Of a stretch of DNA of 64,000 nt, positions 8,373 through 16,173 are shown piece by piece. The notes beneath the pieces were generated by a model. The model was given only the letters and a program-made list of their open reading frames with translations, was not told the DNA's origin and did no database searches. Origin of the DNA: Mycobacterium sp. NBC_00419 (GTDB lineage: Bacteria; Actinomycetota; Actinomycetes; Mycobacteriales; Mycobacteriaceae); assembly GCF_036023875.1 (NCBI RefSeq), contig NZ_CP107931.1, forward strand, positions 3,596,001 through 3,660,000, written 5' to 3'. The position numbers and the translations under genes were made by a program. Position 1 is the stretch's first letter. Each line of letters begins with the position of its first letter.

Positions 8373-8657
8373 ATGGTTTACTTCGAGTCGATCCTCAAGG
8401 TGCTGGTCGTGGGGCTGATTCTCGGCGCAGGCCTGCCCGCCCTGTTCGCGACTGGCATGCTGGCCTATTCGTTCGGCGCCGGCGGCGAAGAGGCCGACCA
8501 CGTCATCCACAAGCCCAATCCGGCGCTGAAGTACGTCGGTATTCTCCTGTTCCTCTTCGTCTCCCTGGTGATCGTGACCGCCGTCCTATGGATCACCCGG
8601 GCGACGATCATTCACCACTTTGGCGTTGACTTGTTCCCGATGTTGCCCAAGAAGTGA
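8373..8657 (+). CDS. Small membrane protein of the pitA operon (Rv0544c-like)
   Basis: 94 residues with two hydrophobic helices (about 7-30 and 53-78) separated by a short polar loop rich in acidic and histidine residues. The ATG at 8373 follows AAGGAC at a suitable distance, 29 bp after pitA. Size, topology and position match Rv0544c, the conserved membrane protein beside pitA in M. tuberculosis. The function is unknown; an accessory role in phosphate uptake is an inference from the shared operon. Confidence 0.75.
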   Translation: MVYFESILKVLVVGLILGAGLPALFATGMLAYSFGAGGEEADHVIHKPNPALKYVGILLFLFVSLVIVTAVLWITRATIIHHFGVDLFPMLPKK

Positions 8658-8664
8658 GGCTGCG

Positions 8665-8979
8665 ATGACTGTCGACGAGCACCCCAACTTTCTGGAGAGC
8701 GTTCTCGGATGGTTGCACAAGGGCTATCCCGAAGGCGTTCCGCCCAAGGATTATTACCCCCTGCTGGCTCTGCTGAAGAGGTCTCTGACCGAGGACGAGG
8801 TCGTTCAGGCCGCGTCGGCCATCCTGCGGCAGACTGACTACGACACCCCTGTCACGCCCGAGCAGCTGCATCAGGCTATCCGTGACGTGATCGAAAAAGA
8901 GCCGAATCCTGAAGAGCTGAACCAGGTTGCGGCCCGGCTGGCCTCGGTCGGGTGGCCGTTGGTGGGGGCCGCGCTCTAA
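8665..8979 (+). CDS. DUF3349 protein, copy B
   Basis: 104 residues containing WLHKGYPEGVP, PLLALLKRSLTEDEV and a C-terminal LASVGWPL, aligned without gaps to copy A at 6543-6848 over the first half. The ATG at 8665 is seven bases after the preceding stop with GAGG at good spacing; an upstream in-frame start lies inside the membrane-protein gene. It is the third gene of the pitA operon. Its TAA overlaps the stop of the convergent glyoxalase gene. Function unknown. Confidence 0.8.
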   Translation: MTVDEHPNFLESVLGWLHKGYPEGVPPKDYYPLLALLKRSLTEDEVVQAASAILRQTDYDTPVTPEQLHQAIRDVIEKEPNPEELNQVAARLASVGWPLVGAAL

Positions 8980-9362
8980 CTCCGGGTATCCCGCCGCAAC
9001 GGGTGGTCGGCGGGAATCTGTACGAAGATCAGTATGACTCCGTCGGGGTCGGTGACGTGCATCTCGTGTAGTCCCCAGGGTTCTTCGCGGGCTTCGCGGG
9101 CGATTTCCACACCGCGACTTCGCAATTCATCCTGCGTGGCGTAGACGTCGCGGACCTGAAGCCACAGCGCGCCGGGAAACGGACCGCCCGGCGACGTCGG
9201 GGCGCCGTGGGCGGCGAGTTCGATGAGGGACTGCCCGGCGTAGAACACGACGCCGCCGCCGTAGTCGCGGGCGATGGCCAGCCCGATGGCGTCGCGGTAG
9301 AAGCTGACCGAGCGCGGATAGTCGGCCGGCCGGAACAGCGTCCGACTCGCCAGGATCTCCAT
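8976..9362 (-). CDS. VOC/glyoxalase-family protein (Rv0546c-like)
   Basis: A 128-residue vicinal-oxygen-chelate fold protein. It has the typical first-strand segment (TLFRPADYPRSVSFYRDAIGL) and a second beta-alpha-beta-beta-beta module ending in HEMHVTDPDGVILIFVQ, where His and Glu positions could bind a metal. Position between pitA and the menB-adjacent SDR gene agrees with Rv0546c. The substrate is unknown; lactoylglutathione lyase activity cannot be claimed. Confidence 0.8.
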   Translation of the reverse strand: MEILASRTLFRPADYPRSVSFYRDAIGLAIARDYGGGVVFYAGQSLIELAAHGAPTSPGGPFPGALWLQVRDVYATQDELRSRGVEIAREAREEPWGLHEMHVTDPDGVILIFVQIPADHPLRRDTRS

Positions 9363-9377
9363 GGTCTCGTGTCTACC

Positions 9378-10226
9378 TCAGTTGGGCTGCACGCGCTGAC
9401 GCTTCATCATCCGGTTGAGCACACCGGGAGCGACGACGTCGATGGCGCGGGCGGTGACGGCGATCCGCGGGGCGATGCGCACCGGGCGGTGCCGGGCGGC
9501 CTCGATCATCCACTGGCCGGCCTCCTGCGGCGTGAGCGCGGGCAGGCCGTCGTAGGCCCGGGTCGGGGCGATCATTGGAGTCGCGACCAGCGGGTAGTAC
9601 AGCGTTGTCGAGTGCACGCCCTGGCCCGACCATTCGGTTTCGATGACGCGGCTGACCGTGCTCAGCGCAGCCTTGGAGGCGTTGTAGACACCGAACAATG
9701 GGGAAGCCTCGCTGAGCACGCCCCATGTCGAGACGTTGATGATGTGCCCGTCGCCGCGTTCGATCATGCCCGGAGCGAAACCCCGGATGAGTCGCAGCGG
9801 CGAGTAGTAGTTCAGGGTCATGGTGCGTTCGACGTCATGCCAGCGATCCAGCGACTCGGCCAGCGGCCGCCGGATCGACCGGCCCGCATTGTTGACCAGG
9901 ATGTCGATCGCGCCGACGGTGTCCACCAGGGAGTCGACGGCGTCGAGGTCGGCAAGGTCGCAGGGGATCGCGGTCGCCTGCCCGCCGCCGGCGGTGATGC
10001 GGTCGGCGACCGCGTCGAGCAGATCAGCGCGGCGGGCCACGACGACCACCTCGGCTCCCGCCTGTGCGAACAACTCGGCGCCGGCTTCCCCGATTCCGGA
10101 GGACGCGCCGGTCACCAGGACACGCTTGCCGCGCAGGTCGACGGTGGTGCCGGTGGGCATGCTGAACGGGGGGCGCATGCCGGCCAATGCGATGGCTTCG
10201 GTCAACTTGCGGCGCAACGGATTCAC
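9378..10226 (-). CDS. Short-chain dehydrogenase/reductase (Rv0547c-like)
   Basis: A 282-residue classical SDR with the cofactor loop TGASSGIGEAG, NNAG near residue 118, catalytic Ser region (INVSTWG) and the YNASK catalytic pair. It follows menB by 29 bp on the same strand. The GTG at 10226 was chosen because it lies just past the menB stop; longer frames would run into menB. The synteny partner in M. tuberculosis is Rv0547c. Substrate unknown; linkage to menB does not prove a role in menaquinone synthesis. Confidence 0.82.
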   Translation of the reverse strand: MNPLRRKLTEAIALAGMRPPFSMPTGTTVDLRGKRVLVTGASSGIGEAGAELFAQAGAEVVVVARRADLLDAVADRITAGGGQATAIPCDLADLDAVDSLVDTVGAIDILVNNAGRSIRRPLAESLDRWHDVERTMTLNYYSPLRLIRGFAPGMIERGDGHIINVSTWGVLSEASPLFGVYNASKAALSTVSRVIETEWSGQGVHSTTLYYPLVATPMIAPTRAYDGLPALTPQEAGQWMIEAARHRPVRIAPRIAVTARAIDVVAPGVLNRMMKRQRVQPN

Positions 10227-10255
10227 GGGTTCCGAGTCTCTAGGTAGGTGCGATG

Positions 10256-11221
10256 TCAGAAGTAGCGCGGGAACGGGCTCCAGTCCGGTTCGCGCTTCTC
10301 GAGGAAGGCGTCGCGCCCCTCGACGGCTTCGTCGGTCATATAGGCCAGCCGGGTGGCTTCCCCGGCGAACAGCTGCTGGCCGACCAGGCCGTCGTCGAGC
10401 AGGTTGAACGCGAACTTCAACATGCGTTGCGCCTGAGGCGATTTGCCGTTGATGGCTTTCGCCCACGCCACCCCGGCGGTCTCCAGCTCGGCGTGGTCGA
10501 TCACCCGGTTGACCGCGCCCATCTGGTGCATCTGCTCGGCGGTGTAGGTCTCCCCGAGGAAGAAGATCTCCCTGGCGAACTTCTGCCCCACCTGGCGCGC
10601 CAGATACGCGCTGCCGTAGCCGCCGTCGAAGCTGCCCACGTCGGCGTCGGTCTGCTTGAAGCGGGCGTGCTCGCGGCTGGCCAGGGTCAGGTCGCACACC
10701 ACGTGCAGGCTGTGCCCGCCGCCGGCGGCCCAGCCGTTGACCAGGCAGATGACCACCTTGGGCATGAAGCGGATGAGCCGTTGCACCTCGAGGATGTGCA
10801 GGCGTCCCGCGCGGGCGACGTCGACGGTGTCGGCGGTCTCGCCCTCGGCATACTGATATCCGGTGCGCCCCCGGATGCGCTGATCGCCGCCCGAGCAGAA
10901 CGCCCAGCCGCCGTCCTTGGCCGAGGGCCCGTTGCCGGTCAGCAGCACCACGCCGACGTCGGGTGACATCCGGGCATGATCCAGCGCGCGGTACAGCTCG
11001 TCGACGGTGTGGGGGCGAAATGCGTTGCGCACCTCGGGCCGGTTGAACGCCACCCGCACGGTGCCGTCGGAGACGTGACGGTGGTAGGTGATGTCGGTCA
11101 GGTCGTCGAAGCCGTCCACGGCTCGCCACAGTGACGGGTCGAAGGGGTTGTCCGCGCTCAAGGTTGTTGAACTCCGTCCTGGGTCATGGTCCGCTCGCCA
11201 CAGCTGATGGTCATCGCCCAT
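10256..11221 (-). CDS. menB: 1,4-dihydroxy-2-naphthoyl-CoA synthase MenB
   Basis: A 321-residue crotonase-fold enzyme that closes the second ring of menaquinone from o-succinylbenzoyl-CoA. It is almost identical to the M. tuberculosis MenB I remember, including RNAFRPHTVDELY, CSGGDQRIRG, the oxyanion region GWAAGGGHS, the active-site FDGGYG and the C-terminal SPFPRYF. The ATG at 11221 keeps the GRSST segment also present in M. tuberculosis. This makes the gene overlap the upstream secreted-protein gene by 64 bp. A TTG at 11161 that overlaps the upstream stop is the alternative start. Confidence 0.95.
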   Translation of the reverse strand: MGDDHQLWRADHDPGRSSTTLSADNPFDPSLWRAVDGFDDLTDITYHRHVSDGTVRVAFNRPEVRNAFRPHTVDELYRALDHARMSPDVGVVLLTGNGPSAKDGGWAFCSGGDQRIRGRTGYQYAEGETADTVDVARAGRLHILEVQRLIRFMPKVVICLVNGWAAGGGHSLHVVCDLTLASREHARFKQTDADVGSFDGGYGSAYLARQVGQKFAREIFFLGETYTAEQMHQMGAVNRVIDHAELETAGVAWAKAINGKSPQAQRMLKFAFNLLDDGLVGQQLFAGEATRLAYMTDEAVEGRDAFLEKREPDWSPFPRYF

Positions 11222-11790
11222 GCGACCACCGGATCCTGCTGCGACGTGCCCGGGACGGTGTCGGAGCGGCCGATGGTCGCGGCCGACCCGTCCAGGTCGA
11301 TCGCGGTGCGGCGCACCGTGTACCCGGCACCGTCGGGCAGCGCCTGCAGTCCTACCAGACGCGGGCCGTCACCCAAGTCACTGCATCCGATTCCGGTGCC
11401 GTTGCCACGCAGGTTCTGCAGGTCGAACAGGAACGGCTGACCCTGCCCGTCGTACACAGCGGAGATGGTGCAGCCGGTCAGCGCAAACAGGTGCGCGACG
11501 CGGCCGTCGCTGACGATGAGCTGCTGCTGACCGTTCGCCTGAGCGTCGATCACCATCGCCTGAAGCGGCATCGGAGACGCGCTTGGCACCCGGACCCGGC
11601 CGTTGCCCTCGGCGGTGCTCACGCCGACGAGCCCGTCCGGACTGATCCACACGGTGCCGCCGTCGTAGGGCTTGCTTGCCGACCCCGGCGGTGCTCCGCC
11701 GGCCGGGCACATCGGATCAGCTTGGGCGGCAGGAGCATTCGTGACCGCGGCGACCAGCGCAGCCGCGATGATCAGTGGCAGCCGGGTCAT
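11158..11790 (-). CDS. Secreted protein of unknown function upstream of menB
   Basis: 210 residues with a Sec signal peptide (MTRLPLIIAAALVAAV, cleavage near APAAQA). The mature part has four cysteines (one near its start in DPMCPAGG, then LTGCT, GIGCS and ISCGE) that could form disulfides. No family is recognised. The ATG at 11790 overlaps the stop of the upstream DUF385 gene (ATGA), and the 3' end overlaps menB. In M. tuberculosis the region upstream of menB holds the VapBC3 toxin-antitoxin pair, from memory; it is absent here. Confidence 0.7.
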   Translation of the reverse strand: MTRLPLIIAAALVAAVTNAPAAQADPMCPAGGAPPGSASKPYDGGTVWISPDGLVGVSTAEGNGRVRVPSASPMPLQAMVIDAQANGQQQLIVSDGRVAHLFALTGCTISAVYDGQGQPFLFDLQNLRGNGTGIGCSDLGDGPRLVGLQALPDGAGYTVRRTAIDLDGSAATIGRSDTVPGTSQQDPVVAWAMTISCGERTMTQDGVQQP

Positions 11791-12239
11791 GAGACCGGAT
11801 CGAACCGGAACACCGCGCACCGTCCGGCGAGCGCTTCGAATTCGTCAGGCCTGCCCTCGGTGACCAAACCGGCGTTCTTCATGAAGCTCACCCCGGTCGG
11901 CACCAGGGTGGGGAAGGCGTGCAGCGGCGGGCGGGCCTCGTCGGCCGGCACCTCGACCATGTGTACCTGTTCGGTCCGTTTGCCCTGGGTCACGGTGACG
12001 ACGCCGGCGGCGCGGACGTTGCGCACCCAGTCCGCACCGGGGAAGCCGCCCACCACATAGCGCGTGCCGTCGACGGTGAACGGGGTGATCGGCGTCGACC
12101 GCGGCTTGCCGGACTTGCGGCCCGGCACTGTCAGTACCACCGGACCGTCCTTGACGATGCCCAGCCGCATGGCTCCCATGAAGACCTTGTTCATGGGTTT
12201 CAGCCACCACGGCGGCGTGATGCGCTCAGAGTCGGCCAT
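11787..12239 (-). CDS. Deazaflavin (F420)-dependent nitroreductase-family protein, DUF385
   Basis: 150 residues of the Ddn/DUF385 split-barrel family: LTVPGRKSGKPRSTPI is the phosphate-binding RKSG motif, followed by VVGGFPGADWVRNVRAAG. Members reduce nitroimidazoles, quinones or coumarins with F420H2. It overlaps the downstream secreted-protein gene by 4 bp and follows the HAD gene by 11 bp, so it belongs to the run HAD-DUF385-secreted-menB. A quinone-related role near menB is possible but not shown by sequence. Confidence 0.85.
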   Translation of the reverse strand: MADSERITPPWWLKPMNKVFMGAMRLGIVKDGPVVLTVPGRKSGKPRSTPITPFTVDGTRYVVGGFPGADWVRNVRAAGVVTVTQGKRTEQVHMVEVPADEARPPLHAFPTLVPTGVSFMKNAGLVTEGRPDEFEALAGRCAVFRFDPVS

Positions 12240-12250
12240 ATGGTCAGACG

Positions 12251-12970
12251 CTACCTTTCGCGCGGGCCGGCCAGGTGGGCATGCAACCCGTCGATCAATC
12301 CGGTCGGCCGGTGTGCGACCGGCAGGGGGTCCACCAGAACGAAGTCGCAGCCGAGGTCGCGCGCCGCACCGTCGTTCTCCTCGCTGTCGCCGACCATCAC
12401 CGCCTCCTCGGCGGAGACACCGAGTCGTTCGAGCGCGACGCGGAAGATCCGCGGATCGGGTTTGACCGCGCCGACCTCGAACGAGAGCACGAAGTCATCG
12501 GCCTCGGCTCCCGCCGTCTCGAACGCCGGGCGGATATCGAACGCGATGTTGGAGACCACCGCGGTGCGCAGACCGCGCTCCCGCAGCGACCGCAGCACCT
12601 CGACGGTGTCGGGGTAGGGCGTCCACGAGGCGGGGTCGACGACCTTGTTGTAGAGGGATTCGGCATGGCGCGACGGCAGGCCGGACTCGCGCAGCACATG
12701 CAGGTAGGCCTCACGGTGCAGGTACGGCGCGAGGTCGCGGTTGAGCCACGCCTGGTAGGCCTCGTCGGTCAGCTCGATGTTTCCGCCGGTGGGGTGGGTG
12801 AGCCGTTCCATCAGCTCAGCCTGGACGTGCGCGTCGACGGCGCGGCGGCCAGTCGGGGACAGAGTGTCGTCAACCAGCTCCATGCCGGTGAACCAGCTGT
12901 CGTCCTCCTCCAGCCGAAACAGCGTGCCGGAAAAGTCGAACAGGACGGCGCGGATGGGCATGACACCCAT
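12251..12970 (-). CDS. HAD-superfamily hydrolase with atypical motif I
   Basis: A 239-residue HAD protein with a C1-type cap. Motif I reads FDFSGTLF; motif II is VVSNIAFD; motif III lysine is in GAVKPDPRIF; motif IV is VGDSEENDG. The second aspartate of the usual DxD in motif I is serine, which is uncommon for phosphatases and known in dehalogenase-like members. The ATG at 12970 has GAGGTGG at proper spacing; a second ATG at 12961 does not. Substrate unknown. Confidence 0.8.
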   Translation of the reverse strand: MGVMPIRAVLFDFSGTLFRLEEDDSWFTGMELVDDTLSPTGRRAVDAHVQAELMERLTHPTGGNIELTDEAYQAWLNRDLAPYLHREAYLHVLRESGLPSRHAESLYNKVVDPASWTPYPDTVEVLRSLRERGLRTAVVSNIAFDIRPAFETAGAEADDFVLSFEVGAVKPDPRIFRVALERLGVSAEEAVMVGDSEENDGAARDLGCDFVLVDPLPVAHRPTGLIDGLHAHLAGPRER

Positions 12971-13032
12971 CGTTCCACCTCGGGTATTGACACCCCCGGC
13001 AGTAAGTGACCTGAATCACGTATCTCTGATAA

Positions 13033-13048
13033 GGTGAGCACCCTCACA
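13033..13048 (+). promoter_or_regulatory. CRP-like palindrome upstream of the small membrane protein gene
   Basis: The sequence GGTGAGCACCCTCACA matches the mycobacterial CRP consensus TGTGA-N6-TCACA with only the first base different. It lies 15-30 bases before the ATG at 13063, and just before the GGAGG ribosome-binding site. If it is a real operator the position fits repression or control by steric hindrance. This is a motif match only. Confidence 0.35.
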
Positions 13049-13062
13049 TATGGAGGTGTTCG

Positions 13063-13278
13063 ATGACGGTTGTGAACGATCCGACCCATGCGGCGCTGGC
13101 TGCGTCGTCGTCGACGCCCGGCAACCTGTCCCGCATCTTCATGGCTGTCGTTTTGACCCTCGTCGTGATCGCGGCCATCGTGGGCATCGTGATCGCGGCA
13201 GCCTCCGGACAGGGGCACGCCGTTGTCGGCATCACCCTGATCGCCGGCGGGCTGCTGGGCGCCGCAGCGCTCTGCTGA
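13063..13278 (+). CDS. Small single-span membrane protein
   Basis: 71 residues: a polar N-terminus of about 24 residues, a hydrophobic helix (about 26-47), a short linker and a second hydrophobic C-terminal stretch. It has an excellent ribosome-binding site (GGAGG seven bases before the ATG). Its TGA overlaps the likely start of the downstream serine hydrolase. No family recognised. A longer frame beginning at 13050 runs through this gene in another phase but encodes an arginine/histidine-rich string typical of a shadow. Confidence 0.65.
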   Translation: MTVVNDPTHAALAASSSTPGNLSRIFMAVVLTLVVIAAIVGIVIAAASGQGHAVVGITLIAGGLLGAAALC

Positions 13279-14441
13279 GGCGCTTACCTGCCGCCACGTC
13301 ATTCCTGGCGACGACAACCGCTGTTCTCGCCTCGACGCTGGCGTTTGCGCTGACCTCGCCAGGCTCGGCGGCCGCCGACCCCCAGTCGTCGGCATTGCAA
13401 GCCAGGTTGCTGCCGCTGGTCACCGAGCAGATGACGGCGATGGGGATCCCAGGGCTGATCGTCTCGGTGCACACCCCGGACGGGGCGTCCTGGCAAGCGG
13501 CGCTGGGGGTTTCCGATGTCGCGACCCGGACTCCCATGGACGTCGCCGACCATGTGCGAATCGGCAGCATCACCAAATCGCTGACCGCAACGGTGATCCT
13601 GCAGCTGGCGCAGGAGGGCCGGCTGCGCCTCGATGATCCGCTAGCACCGTATTTCCCCGGCGTGCAGACGAATCGGGCGACGATCCGTCAGGCCCTGCAG
13701 CTGACAAGCGGAATCGCCGACTACACCACCGACGCGTTCCTCAACGCGCTGGCCGTTGCGCCACAACGGGTTTGGTCACCCGCGGAGCTGGTCGGCCTCA
13801 TCGCCGACGAGCCCCCCATGTTCCCGGCCGGCAGTAGCTGGTACTACTCGAACACCAACTACGTGATACTGGGAATGATCGCCGAGCAGGTCACCGGAGC
13901 GCCGTTGGGACGGCTCATCACCGATCGCATCTTCACTCCGCTGGGCATGACCGGGTGTTCGTTCCCGGCCGCCACCGACACCACGATTCCCGCACCGAGC
14001 TCGCGTGGCTACATGCTGAGCACGACGTGGGACCGGCCGCCGACTCCGCCCGCGCCGTTGCCGGCGCTGGTGGACGTTACCGACTTCAACCCGTCATGGG
14101 CAGCCGGTGCCGGGCAGGCCATCTGCACCGTCGACGACTTGGTGGTGTGGGCGCGTGCGTTGGCCACCGGCGAGCTGCTCGACGCAGACATCCAGGCGCA
14201 ACGACTCACGTGGTACCCGACCGGGGATCCGCACGCGAAATACGGACTCGGCGTCGTCAACATCAACGGCCTCGTCGGGCACAACGGCGAGATCAGCGGC
14301 TTCATGAGCCAAGCAGCCCGACGCGAGTCCGACGGCACCGTCATCGTCGTGCTCAGCAACCTGATGCTCGCCCCGGATCTCACCGAGCCAGCAACCGCGA
14401 TCAGTGAGCTGATCTCGCGGGCGATACCCCCTAAGCCGTAG
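13275..14441 (+). CDS. Secreted serine hydrolase, beta-lactamase class C / D-Ala-D-Ala carboxypeptidase type
   Basis: About 388 residues with a signal peptide (LPAATSFLATTTAVLASTLA, AAA cleavage region). Catalytic motifs of the serine beta-lactamase-like family are present: SITK (Ser about 98), YSN in YYSNTNYV, and HNG in GHNGEISGF in place of KTG. Members act on peptidoglycan stems, esters or beta-lactams. No ATG, GTG or TTG exists between the upstream stop and the signal peptide. The best candidate is CTG 13275, overlapping that stop as CTGA, so the start is uncertain. Confidence 0.75.
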   Translation: MRRLPAATSFLATTTAVLASTLAFALTSPGSAAADPQSSALQARLLPLVTEQMTAMGIPGLIVSVHTPDGASWQAALGVSDVATRTPMDVADHVRIGSITKSLTATVILQLAQEGRLRLDDPLAPYFPGVQTNRATIRQALQLTSGIADYTTDAFLNALAVAPQRVWSPAELVGLIADEPPMFPAGSSWYYSNTNYVILGMIAEQVTGAPLGRLITDRIFTPLGMTGCSFPAATDTTIPAPSSRGYMLSTTWDRPPTPPAPLPALVDVTDFNPSWAAGAGQAICTVDDLVVWARALATGELLDADIQAQRLTWYPTGDPHAKYGLGVVNINGLVGHNGEISGFMSQAARRESDGTVIVVLSNLMLAPDLTEPATAISELISRAIPPKP

Positions 14442-14445
14442 CGGA

Positions 14446-16044
14446 TCAGCCGATCGCGCGGTCGGCGCCTTCCCAGAACTGTGCGCGCACGGCCTTCTTG
14501 TCCGGCTTGCCCAGCGCGGTCACCGGTACCGAGTCGACGACGATCACTTGCTTGGGTGACTGCACCGAGCCCTTGCGCTCCTTGACGGCGGACTGGATCT
14601 CCTCGGTCAAGGTGGCCACCGACGCCTCGTCGGACGGATGATCCGGGCGCAGCACGATCACCGCGGTGACGGCCTCGCCCCACTTCTCGTCGGGGGTGCC
14701 GATCACGCAGACCTGCGCCACCGCGGGATGCTCGGCCACGACGTCCTCGACCTCGCGGGGGAACACGTTGAACCCGCCGGTGACGATCATGTCCTTGACC
14801 CGGTCGACGATGAACCAGAAGCCGTCCTCGTCCTCGCGGGCCATGTCCCCGGTGTGCAGCCAGCCGCCGGAGAAGGTCTTGGCCGTCTCCTCGGGCAGGT
14901 TCCAGTACCCGCCGCTCAGCAGCGGCCCGGACACGCAGATCTCACCGACTTCACCCTGGGCCACTTCATTGCCGTCGGCGTCGAGCAAGGCGGTGCGCGC
15001 GAACAGGGTGGGCCGCCCGCAGGAGGTCAGCCGCTTCTCGTCGTGGTCGGCCTTGGCCAGATACGTGATCACCATCGGCGCCTCGGACTGCCCGTAGTAC
15101 TGGGCGAAGATCGGTCCGAAGCGGCGGATCGCCTCGGCCAGGCGCACCGGGTTCATCGCCGAGGCGCCGTAGTACACCGTCTCCAGCGACGACAGGTCAC
15201 GGGTGTGCGAGTCCGGATGGTCCATCAGCGCGTAGATCATCGACGGCACCAGCATGGTGGCGGTGATCTTCTGCTCCTCGATCACCCGCAGCACCTCGGC
15301 CGGGTCGAACTTGGTCAGCACCACCAGTTCGCCGCCCTTGATGATGGTCGGTACGAAGAACGCCGCACCGGCATGCGACAGCGGGGTGCACATCAGAAAG
15401 CGCGGGTTCTCCGGCCACTCCCACTCGGCGAGCTGAACCGTCGTCATCGTGGTGATCGACTGGGCGGTGCCCAGCACACCCTTGGGCTTACCGGTGGTTC
15501 CGCCGGTGTAGGCCATGCCGCCGACGTGATCGGGCGGCAGGTCGGCTGCCACCAACGGCTTCGGGGAGTACTTGGCGGCTTCGGCGATCAGGTCGACCGC
15601 CGAATCGGCCAGCGCGTCGGGCACCGGGCCGAGCGTGAGCACCTGTTTGAGGCCGGGCACCTTCTCCAACAGGCCCAGCGCCCGCTCGACGAACATCGGG
15701 TTGGGGTCGATGATCAGCGACGTCACGCCCGCATCGTTGAGCACGTACGCGTGATCGTCGAGCGAGCCTAGAGGGTGTAGTGCCACCCGCCGGTAGCCCT
15801 GGGTCTGGCCGGCGCCGATGATCATCAGCACCTCGGGCCGGTTCAGCGACAGCAGCCCGGCCGTCGCGCCGGTCCCGGCGCCGAGGGCCTCGAAGGCCTG
15901 GATGTACTGGCTGATCCGGTCCGCCAGCTGGCCACCGGTCAGCGTGGTGTCGCCCAGGAACAGCACCGGCTTGTGCTTGTTGCGCTTGAGCGCGCCGACG
16001 GTCAGATGGCCGGAATGCAGGGGATGGCGCAGCAGGTCACTCAT
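14446..16044 (-). CDS. fadD8: Fatty-acyl/steroid CoA ligase, FadD8-like
   Basis: A 532-residue acyl-CoA synthetase with the AMP-binding loop YTGGTTGKPKG at 179-189, YYGQSEAP (A5), GWLHTGDMAREDEDG (A7), DRVKDMIVTGGFNVFPREVE (A8) and the C-terminal lysine in TALGKPDKKA. Its place between the menB and menC blocks and its orientation agree with Rv0551c (fadD8). It would activate a carboxylate to an acyl-CoA through an acyl-adenylate. A KstR-like palindrome lies 11 bases upstream of the ATG, suggesting a substrate from sterol breakdown. Confidence 0.82.
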   Translation of the reverse strand: MSDLLRHPLHSGHLTVGALKRNKHKPVLFLGDTTLTGGQLADRISQYIQAFEALGAGTGATAGLLSLNRPEVLMIIGAGQTQGYRRVALHPLGSLDDHAYVLNDAGVTSLIIDPNPMFVERALGLLEKVPGLKQVLTLGPVPDALADSAVDLIAEAAKYSPKPLVAADLPPDHVGGMAYTGGTTGKPKGVLGTAQSITTMTTVQLAEWEWPENPRFLMCTPLSHAGAAFFVPTIIKGGELVVLTKFDPAEVLRVIEEQKITATMLVPSMIYALMDHPDSHTRDLSSLETVYYGASAMNPVRLAEAIRRFGPIFAQYYGQSEAPMVITYLAKADHDEKRLTSCGRPTLFARTALLDADGNEVAQGEVGEICVSGPLLSGGYWNLPEETAKTFSGGWLHTGDMAREDEDGFWFIVDRVKDMIVTGGFNVFPREVEDVVAEHPAVAQVCVIGTPDEKWGEAVTAVIVLRPDHPSDEASVATLTEEIQSAVKERKGSVQSPKQVIVVDSVPVTALGKPDKKAVRAQFWEGADRAIG

Positions 16045-16054
16045 GGCTCCAGAC

Positions 16055-16068
16055 TAGAACGTGTTCCA
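16055..16068 (+). promoter_or_regulatory. KstR-like operator between two divergent fadD genes
   Basis: TAGAACGTGTTCCA fits every fixed position of the KstR motif TNNAACNNGTTNNA. It lies 11 bases before the FadD8-like start and 105 bases before the divergent FadD start, so a single repressor could control both. KstR is the TetR repressor of mycobacterial cholesterol catabolism. Binding is inferred from the pattern and from the acyl-CoA ligases around it. Confidence 0.5.
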
Positions 16069-16173
16069 GATCGTAAGGAAGGGCTGTCTTACTTCGCCCT
16101 GCGCGGCCTAAGCCCGCGGCCGATATCTGCAAGCTGCAGACCCACATTTGTCGCGCATGGCACCCTGTCCGGT

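Noticed and set aside
13050..13271. ATG-initiated N-terminal extension of the serine hydrolase through the small membrane protein gene
   Set aside because: It encodes an Arg/His/Asp-rich string with no protein-like character and would bury the signal peptide; the small gene has the better ribosome-binding site.
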